From positions 1,488,001 to 1,552,000 of the forward strand of contig NZ_WLZW01000001.1 in NCBI RefSeq assembly GCF_009707665.1: DNA of 64,000 nt, written 5' to 3'. This document shows, one piece after another, positions 58,494-64,000 of the stretch. Both the position numbers and the translations under genes were made by a program. The notes under the pieces were generated by a model that had not been told where the DNA came from, made no database searches, and was given only the letters and a program-made list of their open reading frames with translations. This DNA is from Planomicrobium sp. YIM 101495. GTDB lineage: Bacteria > Bacillota > Bacilli > Bacillales_A > Planococcaceae. The number at the start of each line of letters is the position of its first letter. Position 1 is the first letter of the stretch.

Positions 58494-58521
58494 TTGTAAA
58501 TACGCAGTAGTTTGTTAAAAT
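58494..58521 (+). promoter_or_regulatory. promoter of pdxK
   Basis: TTGTAA (58494-58499), 16-bp spacer, TAAAAT (58516-58521), 39 bp before the pdxK ATG. Confidence 0.65.
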
Positions 58522-58560
58522 AAAACCAAGAACGAATTTACCCAAAAAGGAGACCACACC

Positions 58561-59391
58561 ATGAGTTTGAAAAAGACGTTAACGATCGCAGGCTCTGACA
58601 CATCAGGCGGCGCTGGTATCCAGGCTGACTTGAAGACTTTTCAGGAACACGGCACGTACGGCATGAACGCCTTGACGGTCATCGTCACGATGAATCCGGA
58701 CGGCTGGAGCCACGGCATCCACCCGATCCCGGTTGAAACTTTGCACTCCCAGCTTGAGACCGCTTTCTCCACAGGCGTCGATGCGCTGAAAACCGGCATG
58801 CTGCCGACGGTCGAAATCATCGAAATGGCCGGCAAAGCGATTGCGGATTCCGGCTTGAAAGATGTCGTCATCGACCCGGTCATGGCATGTAAAGGCGAAG
58901 ACGAAGTACTGTTCCCCGAAAATGTCGAGGCAATGATCAAGCACTTGTTGCCGAACGCAAAAGTGGTGACGCCGAACTTGGTCGAAGCAGGACAGCTTTC
59001 GGGCATGGGCACGTTGCAGACGGTCGAAGATCTACAGGCAGCAGCTGAAAAGATTCATGCGCACGGTGCGCAATTCGTCGTCATCAAAGGCGGCAAGCAA
59101 TTGAAGCATGAGAAAGCGGCAGACTTGTTGTTCGACGGTGAGAAGCATTACTTGCTGACTGCCGAAAAGACGGAAACATCTTATAACCACGGCGCAGGCT
59201 GTACATTTGCCGCGGCGATCACAGCAAATATCGCAAACGGCCAGTCCGTGAAAGACGCGGTACTCAATGCGAAGATTTTCGTCTCCGCAGCAATCGAGCA
59301 CGGCTGGAAACTGAATGAATACGTCGGGCCGGTCATGCACGGCGCAGCGAACAAGTTTCCGAAACCTGCTGTCGACGTCGTCGAGCTATAA
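58561..59391 (+). CDS. pdxK: Pyridoxine/hydroxymethylpyrimidine kinase (PdxK/ThiD2 type)
   Basis: Ribokinase-family enzyme phosphorylating B6 vitamers; B. subtilis PdxK is a ThiD-like protein also able to use hydroxymethylpyrimidine. 276 residues: TIAGSDTSGGAGIQADLKTF, the VIDPVMACKG motif and the anion-hole GAGCTFAAAI with the cysteine typical of the PdxK-type enzymes. AAAGGAG precedes the ATG. Monocistronic with its own promoter and terminator. Confidence 0.92.
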   Translation: MSLKKTLTIAGSDTSGGAGIQADLKTFQEHGTYGMNALTVIVTMNPDGWSHGIHPIPVETLHSQLETAFSTGVDALKTGMLPTVEIIEMAGKAIADSGLKDVVIDPVMACKGEDEVLFPENVEAMIKHLLPNAKVVTPNLVEAGQLSGMGTLQTVEDLQAAAEKIHAHGAQFVVIKGGKQLKHEKAADLLFDGEKHYLLTAEKTETSYNHGAGCTFAAAITANIANGQSVKDAVLNAKIFVSAAIEHGWKLNEYVGPVMHGAANKFPKPAVDVVEL

Positions 59392-59403
59392 GCAATTCCC
59401 GTT

Positions 59404-59431
59404 AAAAGGTCTCGATCCGGGGCCTTTTTTT
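59404..59431 (+). terminator. intrinsic terminator of pdxK
   Basis: GGTCTC (59408-59413) and GGGGCC (59419-59424) pair with two G-T wobbles, preceded by AAAA and followed by TTTTTTT. Confidence 0.75.
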
Positions 59432-59518
59432 CGTCACGGGAAGTGCCGGGACAGAAACCTCGCACTGCACTCCGATTTTCCTTATACTGAATGAACACGA
59501 TCTCTGAGGAGGAACAGC

Positions 59519-59869
59519 ATGGAACTTGTCGATGTCAACAAATTACAGGCACAGCTTGATGCCTTTGCAAACAAAGATCTCTATCTTCATCTCGAAACGA
59601 CGAACGGCTCGTACGCCAGCCATTTCAATGAAGGCTTCTTCAACGCCGGAGCATTCATCCGCAACGTTGTCATTCACTATGAACTCGGGAAAGTCGTCGG
59701 CGAAAGTCCGCACCGCGTCGGCTTGAAGCTGCCGCACGGCTGGGTTTATGCACAAGGCATCACCCACTTCGAAGTCGATGCGCAAGGACGTCTGCTGCTT
59801 GCCGGCCACGACGGCTCCGGCAAACTCGCAGTCGCTCTCCAATTGAGCGCAACACCATTCGCCTACTAA
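59519..59869 (+). CDS. yojF: YojF family protein (DUF1806)
   Basis: 116-residue protein of the YojF family, always paired with bshB2 (yojG) in Bacillus. Visible motifs: DLYLHLETTNGSYASH and GLKLPHGWVYAQGITHFE. The beta-rich protein may assist the BshB2 deacetylase, but its role is not established. AGGAGGA precedes the ATG; 17 bp separate it from bshB2. Confidence 0.9.
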   Translation: MELVDVNKLQAQLDAFANKDLYLHLETTNGSYASHFNEGFFNAGAFIRNVVIHYELGKVVGESPHRVGLKLPHGWVYAQGITHFEVDAQGRLLLAGHDGSGKLAVALQLSATPFAY

Positions 59870-59886
59870 GAAAGGAGGAACCTCTG

Positions 59887-60570
59887 ATGACCATTCCAAA
59901 AGAACGCCACGTACTCGTGGTTTTTCCACATCCGGACGATGAAGCTTTCGGGGTATCCGGTACGATGTCGATGCATATCGAGCAAGGAACACCTGTTACA
60001 TACGCTTGTCTGACGCTCGGTGAGATGGGCCGGAACCTCGGGAATCCACCTTTTGCAACGCGCGAATCCCTGCCGGAGATCCGCCGCGCTGAACTCCTTG
60101 CCTCGGCAGAAGCGATCGGCGTCACGGACCTCCGCATGATGGGGCTCCGCGACAAGACGGTTGAATTCGAAGACGATGAAAAAATGACGAAAATGATGGA
60201 AGATTTGATCGCTGAGACCAATCCGTCACTTGTCATCACATTTTATCCGGAATATGCGGTGCACCCGGACCACGAAGCGACAGCTCGCGCAGTCGTCCGT
60301 GCAGTCGGACGCATGGAAAATCGCCCGAAACTGCACTGTGTGGCATTTGCCAACAACACGCTGGAAATGCTCGGGGAGCCGGATATCATCCACAACATTG
60401 TCACCGTCCGCGACAAAAAAATCGCGTCGATGCGTGCACATATTTCTCAAACAGCATGGATGCTTCAGGAAATGGAGCACAAGTTGGAGCAAGGCGAGCC
60501 GGAAGCTGAGAATTGGCTGACGCTCGAACGCTTCTACTCCTATCGCTGGGGTAATGAGTTTTCTTCATAA
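59887..60570 (+). CDS. bshB2: Bacillithiol biosynthesis deacetylase BshB2
   Basis: PIG-L/LmbE-family Zn-dependent deacetylase releasing acetate from GlcNAc-malate in bacillithiol synthesis, or acting on bacillithiol S-conjugates. 227 residues with the zinc motif FPHPDDEAFG and the second ligand in VHPDHEAT. Paired with yojF and followed by a strong terminator. Confidence 0.93.
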   Translation: MTIPKERHVLVVFPHPDDEAFGVSGTMSMHIEQGTPVTYACLTLGEMGRNLGNPPFATRESLPEIRRAELLASAEAIGVTDLRMMGLRDKTVEFEDDEKMTKMMEDLIAETNPSLVITFYPEYAVHPDHEATARAVVRAVGRMENRPKLHCVAFANNTLEMLGEPDIIHNIVTVRDKKIASMRAHISQTAWMLQEMEHKLEQGEPEAENWLTLERFYSYRWGNEFSS

Positions 60571-60576
60571 TCGCTG

Positions 60577-60613
60577 AAAAAGCACTTCTTTCTCAAAAAA
60601 GAAGTGCTTTTTT
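60577..60613 (+). terminator. intrinsic terminator of yojF-bshB2
   Basis: AAAAAGCACTTCTTT and AAAGAAGTGCTTTTTT form a 14-bp stem with a short loop, ending in TTTTTT. Confidence 0.93.
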
Positions 60614-60727
60614 CTTACTTTTCGGATAATATAAACATTACGTATTGGGTATTTATATACAGCGCACTCATGTATAATAAGTTCAAAATGCGTTTATTTA
60701 TGCATTCTTAGAAATGAGGGAATCTTG

Positions 60728-62089
60728 ATGAAAAAGCACTCACCAGCCACTTGGCTCTTATTCTTAATTCCATCTTTACTCGGGATCATTCTGTTCCTAG
60801 TGCCGATTCCAGTCACGAACGATGAAGGGACCACTGAATGGATGGTCACTATCGCCGTCTTGGCGAACTGGATGGCTGCGAAGATCGAAGGGGTCGTTCC
60901 GTGGATCATGACGGGAATCTTGATCGTCGCTGCGGTCGGTTCCTTCTTCTTCATCGCGAAGAAAGAAACGAACGATGATTCGTTCGTGGAAAGATTATTC
61001 AACGTCAATCTGTTCTGGACGATCATCCGGATCCTCGGTGCAGTATTCGCCGTCATGGTCATGTTCCAAATCGGACCAGAAGCGGTATGGAGTGACGTCA
61101 CAGGCGGCATGCTTCTTGCAGGCGATGGCTTGCTATCATTCCTGTTCACGATCTTCCTGTTCGCAGGTCTTCTATTGCCGCTCCTGATGAACTTCGGCTT
61201 GCTCGAGTTTTTCGGATCGATCATGGTGAAGATCATGCGTCCGCTTTTCCGCCTGCCGGGCCGCTCGTCCATCGATGCACTCGCTTCATGGGTCGGTGAC
61301 GGAACGATCGGTGTCCTCTTGACGAACAAGCAATACATCGACAATAAATATACAGCGCGGGAAGCGGCTGTCATCGGCACCACTTTCTCAGTCGTTTCGA
61401 TTACGTTTTCCATTGTTGTCATTCAAGAAATCGGTTTAGGAAGTTACTTCCTTCCGTATTACGGAACGGTCATTTTGACAGGCGTGATCCTTGCGCTGAT
61501 CATGCCGCGCATTTATCCGCTTGCTCAGAAAAAAACGGATTACATCGATGGCTCACCGGAAGAGTCCCAGACGGAAGAAGTTCCTGAAGGCTATACAGTC
61601 GCGAGCATTGGGCTTGAAAAAGCGCTTGAAAAAGCAGACAATAACCGCTCTGTTTCGTTCTTCTTCAAAGACGGTTTCAAGAACGTACTCGACATGTGGA
61701 TCGGTGTTGCACCGGTCGTCATGGCATTCGGTACAGTCGCATTGATTCTTGCAGAGTTCACGTCCGTGTTCACGGTACTCGGAACACCATTCGTCCCTTA
61801 CCTGGAATTGCTCGGCCTCCCGGAAGCGGCAGAAGCTGCACAGCTCATGGTTGTCGGCTTCGCGGATATGTTCCTGCCGGCGATCTTAGGAGCCGGACTT
61901 GAATCCGAAATGACGCGTTTTGTCGTCGCGACGGTCTCTGTCGTGCAATTGATCTACATGTCCGAAGTCGGCGGACTCTTGCTCGGATCGAAAATTCCGG
62001 TAAACTTCTTCGACTTGGTCGTCATCTTCCTATTGCGTACAGTCATCGCACTGCCGATCGTTGCAGGCATTGCACACTTATTATTCTAA
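60728..62089 (+). CDS. YjiH family nucleoside-recognition membrane protein
   Basis: 453 residues with about ten or eleven hydrophobic segments, including Gate-domain (nucleoside recognition) signatures such as GRSSIDALASWVGDGTIGVLLTN. The family (YjiH) is thought to transport small solutes; substrate unknown. The ATG at 60728 has GAGGG at 7-8 bases. A perfect TATAAT (60673-60678) lies upstream, without a strong -35. Ends in a bidirectional terminator shared with the converging tdh gene. Confidence 0.85.
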   Translation: MKKHSPATWLLFLIPSLLGIILFLVPIPVTNDEGTTEWMVTIAVLANWMAAKIEGVVPWIMTGILIVAAVGSFFFIAKKETNDDSFVERLFNVNLFWTIIRILGAVFAVMVMFQIGPEAVWSDVTGGMLLAGDGLLSFLFTIFLFAGLLLPLLMNFGLLEFFGSIMVKIMRPLFRLPGRSSIDALASWVGDGTIGVLLTNKQYIDNKYTAREAAVIGTTFSVVSITFSIVVIQEIGLGSYFLPYYGTVILTGVILALIMPRIYPLAQKKTDYIDGSPEESQTEEVPEGYTVASIGLEKALEKADNNRSVSFFFKDGFKNVLDMWIGVAPVVMAFGTVALILAEFTSVFTVLGTPFVPYLELLGLPEAAEAAQLMVVGFADMFLPAILGAGLESEMTRFVVATVSVVQLIYMSEVGGLLLGSKIPVNFFDLVVIFLLRTVIALPIVAGIAHLLF

Positions 62090-62096
62090 TGTTCTC

Positions 62097-62137
62097 CAAA
62101 AAAGCGCCATCCCCGACTTTTCGGGGATGGCGCTTTT
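62097..62137. terminator. bidirectional terminator between yjiH and tdh
   Basis: AAAAGCGCCATCCCCGA and TCGGGGATGGCGCTTTT form a 17-bp perfect stem around a 4-base loop, with A/T runs on each side, serving both converging genes. Confidence 0.95.
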
Positions 62138-62138
62138 C

Positions 62139-63083
62139 TTATGCGTTCTGTAGTTTGTTCTTCAGTTTCTCGAGCATGTCTGCTGTCATCGCATCGAGAT
62201 CGTAAGCAGTCTTGAAGCCCCACTCGTCCCGCGCAGCGGTCACATCGATGTTATCCGGCCAACTGTCCGCGATGCCTTGGCGGACAGGGTCCACCGCGTA
62301 ATCCAGCTGGAAGTCCGGCAAGTGCTTGCGGATCGAAGCAGCGATCTGTTCCGGATCGAAGCTCATCGCTGTGACGTTGAAGGCGTTGCGGTGGATCAGC
62401 TGATCGGCATCCGTCTCCATCAAGTCGATGATCGCCTGCAGCGCATCTGGCATATACATCATGTCCATGTAAGTGCCTGCCGCAATATACGAAGTGTAGC
62501 TATTCTGTTCGATCGCCTGATAATAAATATCCACTGCGTAATCCGTCGTTCCCCCGCCTGGAGGCGTGACGTTCGAGATCAGTCCTGGGAAACGGACGCC
62601 GCGCGTATCGACGCCGAAGCGCTCGAAATAATAATCGCAAAGCAGTTCCCCTGCCACTTTATTGACGCCGTACATCGTCGTCGGTCGTTGCAACGTGTCT
62701 TGCGGCGTATTGTTCTTCGGTGTCGAAGGACCGAACGCACCGATCGAGCTCGGTGTGAAGAACTGAAGGCCAAGTTCACGTGACGTCTCAAGCGCGTTCA
62801 CGAGTCCACCCATATTCAAGTTCCAAGCAAGTAGCGGCTTTTCTTCCGCTGTCGCTGATAATAACGCCGCCATATGCATGAGCGTATCCGCTCCGAAGTC
62901 TTTTGCCAAGTCGTGCATTTTTTGAGCATCTGTCACATCCAGTACCGCGGATGGGCCAGTGCTTCCTGATGCCGGTCGGATATCTGTAGCAAGAACATTG
63001 TCTGCTCCATAGATTTCACGTAATTTTGTTGTAAGTTCTGAGCCGATTTGCCCAAGCGCTCCTGTAATCATGATCCGTTTCAT
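62139..63083 (-). CDS. L-threonine 3-dehydrogenase-like SDR (NAD-dependent epimerase family)
   Basis: 314-residue extended short-chain dehydrogenase. N-terminal NAD motif [12 protein letters not shown], active-site YGVNK (YxxxK) and the [16 protein letters not shown] segment typical of the SDR-type threonine dehydrogenase that yields 2-amino-3-ketobutyrate. No kbl gene (glycine C-acetyltransferase) is adjacent, so the assignment is by sequence pattern only. The ATG at 63083 is preferred to the one at 63092, which touches AGGAGG. Promoter at 63173-63201. Confidence 0.82.
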   Translation of the reverse strand: MKRIMITGALGQIGSELTTKLREIYGADNVLATDIRPASGSTGPSAVLDVTDAQKMHDLAKDFGADTLMHMAALLSATAEEKPLLAWNLNMGGLVNALETSRELGLQFFTPSSIGAFGPSTPKNNTPQDTLQRPTTMYGVNKVAGELLCDYYFERFGVDTRGVRFPGLISNVTPPGGGTTDYAVDIYYQAIEQNSYTSYIAAGTYMDMMYMPDALQAIIDLMETDADQLIHRNAFNVTAMSFDPEQIAASIRKHLPDFQLDYAVDPVRQGIADSWPDNIDVTAARDEWGFKTAYDLDAMTADMLEKLKNKLQNA

Positions 63084-63172
63084 GTGTGACATTCCTCCTG
63101 TTTACAACTGTCCTTCTGAAAAGAACAATCTGATCATCATAAACCCTTTCAATAAAAGGTTTCGGTTAACCC

Positions 63173-63201
63173 ATTATAAAACGTTCTCTCTGTAAATACA
63201 A
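63173..63201 (-). promoter_or_regulatory. promoter of the threonine-dehydrogenase-like gene
   Basis: Minus strand: TTGTAT (63196-63201), 17-bp spacer, TATAAT (63173-63178), 90 bp before the ATG. On the plus strand a TATAAT at 63236-63241 may serve the divergent gene at 63264. Confidence 0.75.
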
Positions 63202-63263
63202 TATTTTTATTGATGCCGCCAACCTTGGATGTTGTTATAATTAAAAGAAAAAAGAGGTGCACC

Positions 63264-63905
63264 ATGCATTTGCTCCGTCTCGTCATCATTTTCTTGTTTG
63301 CTATTCTCATGTCGTCCATCCTTATTGCGACCGGCATGCCACGCTTGATGGTGTTCTTCATCGTCATCACATTCTATGTGCTTGCCGGAGTGGCACCGCC
63401 GATCTACATCACTTACTTCTCCAAATCGCTCAAGCGGATCGACCGGTTCGTCAAGAGCAACCGACGCAAACCGCTATTCGGCTATCCTTATCAGATCGCG
63501 TATGGCAGTGACGAACAAATCCAGCAAGCACTCCAAAGAATCCTTGCCCGCCATCGTCAGCCGGAATTGCAGCAGACATACAAGGCGCTTCTTGCGATCA
63601 CGCAGGACCAGCCTGGAGTCGCCCTCCAATATGCCGAACAAATCCAGCGGGAGTCGCTGCGCACATATTACTTGGCACATGCAGCAGTCAATTCAGGTGA
63701 CTACGATTACGCCACGGAACTGATGGAGCAGCTGAAGGAACCGTGGATGCGGTCCGCGATCCGTGCACTCATTGCATTCGAAACGAACGATCCGCAGTTC
63801 GACCGGCTCGCTGAAGACAGCATCGCCGCAGCACGTGGCGTCCAGAAATATACACTCTTTCATGCATTCCGTCGCTTGAAAAAATCCGGATCAAAACAAA
63901 CCTAA
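63264..63905 (+). CDS. membrane protein with TPR-like cytosolic domain, unknown function
   Basis: 213 residues: two hydrophobic helices (about residues 1-25 and 28-50), then a basic linker (SKSLKRIDRFVKSNRRK) and about 130 residues of amphipathic helices with repeating Ala/Leu spacing (YKALLAITQDQPGVALQYAE), which looks like tetratricopeptide-type repeats. No family is recognised. AGAGGTG precedes the ATG at 63264; an ATG at 63210 lacks a site. Ends in a strong terminator. Confidence 0.8.
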   Translation: MHLLRLVIIFLFAILMSSILIATGMPRLMVFFIVITFYVLAGVAPPIYITYFSKSLKRIDRFVKSNRRKPLFGYPYQIAYGSDEQIQQALQRILARHRQPELQQTYKALLAITQDQPGVALQYAEQIQRESLRTYYLAHAAVNSGDYDYATELMEQLKEPWMRSAIRALIAFETNDPQFDRLAEDSIAAARGVQKYTLFHAFRRLKKSGSKQT

Positions 63906-63907
63906 AT

Positions 63908-63957
63908 AACCACCAGCCCCCTGCTTATGAAAAGCAGGGGGCTGGTGGTTCGTTTTT
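63908..63957. terminator. bidirectional terminator at the right edge
   Basis: AACCACCAGCCCCCTGCTT and AAGCAGGGGGCTGGTGGTT form a 19-bp perfect stem (63908-63926 with 63932-63950), followed by CGTTTTT on the plus strand. Serves two converging genes. Confidence 0.93.
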
Positions 63958-64000
63958 ATGCCTGGATGCTCCAATCGAATTCATCCATCAAACGGTCGTG
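63956..64000 (-). CDS. 3' end of an unidentified gene (truncated by window edge)
   Basis: The minus strand reads an open frame from the window edge to a TAA at 63956-63958 and would encode a C-terminus HDRLMDEFDWSIQA. The position, directly before a shared terminator, fits the end of a real gene. Only 14 residues are visible, too few to identify it. Confidence 0.55.
   Translation of the reverse strand, partial: HDRLMDEFDWSIQA

Overview
The window is chromosomal DNA from a low-to-moderate GC Gram-positive bacterium of the order Bacillales, most likely a member of the Planococcaceae. The basis is protein similarity to Bacillus subtilis throughout, consensus Firmicutes ribosome-binding sites, and gene order that follows the B. 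subtilis upp-atp / ywl / rho-murA / spo0F-pyrG-rpoE and speE-speB / ywhD-ywgA-ywfO / hemQ-ung-pdxK neighbourhoods. The genus cannot be fixed from sequence reading alone. About 66 protein genes are called; no rRNA, tRNA, CRISPR array, phage or transposase gene was seen. Nearly everything lies on the minus strand; the plus-strand genes are a tautomerase gene (52056), hemQ, pdxK, yojF, bshB2, yjiH and one unknown gene at 63264.

Layout in plus coordinates (minus-strand genes are transcribed right to left). 1-3943: ATP synthase operon (atpZ, atpI, atpB, atpE, atpF, atpH, partial atpA) with a tandem repeat lodged between atpE and atpF. 4252-10969: mnaA (UDP-GlcNAc 2-epimerase), upp, a PAS-GAF-GGDEF-EAL protein, glyA, ywlG, rpiB. 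11083-15783: ywlE, tsaC (ywlC), a DnaA-box cluster, prmC, prfA, tdk, rpmE. 15937-21379: rho, glpX, murA2, fsa, spo0F. 21380-22594: a 1.2-kb non-coding stretch packed with structured repeats. 22595-25133: pyrG with a CTP-sensing-type leader, rpoE, a 53-residue membrane protein. 25317-36036: a fatty/branched acyl-CoA operon (Fe-S oxidoreductase, thiolase, 3-hydroxybutyryl-CoA dehydrogenase, two acyl-CoA dehydrogenases, a TetR regulator, the coenzyme-B12-dependent mutase IcmF). 36312-46108: a 12-gene B12 uptake and salvage operon behind a cobalamin riboswitch. 46131-48196: argS and ywiB. 48197-48871: repeats again. 48872-51106: hmoB, speB, speE. 51472-64000: ywhD, tautomerase, ywgA, ywfO, lipL, hemQ, ywdK, ywdI, ung, a DUF4230-type membrane protein, pdxK, yojF, bshB2, yjiH, a threonine-dehydrogenase-like SDR, an unknown membrane protein and the 3' end of another gene.

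How the parts fit: the B12 operon imports corrinoids (BtuFC plus a BtuD-CbiZ fusion), trims them to cobyric acid, rebuilds the nucleotide loop (CbiB, CobD, CobU, CobS, CobC, CblT/CblS) and adenosylates cobalt (PduO). The adjacent operon contains IcmF, a user of adenosylcobalamin. No de novo corrin-ring genes are present here.

The least explained content is non-coding: (i) a roughly 205-bp structured repeat (family R, five copies at two loci) whose stems show compensatory base changes between copies; (ii) a 101-129-bp palindromic element (family P, four copies) with conserved ends and variable cores; (iii) a hairpin element duplicated in tandem inside the atp operon; (iv) two unrelated arrays of three units with exactly 21-bp period. 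Compared with B. subtilis gene order (from memory), fbaA, spoIIR and pbpG are missing from their usual places although spo0F is kept.
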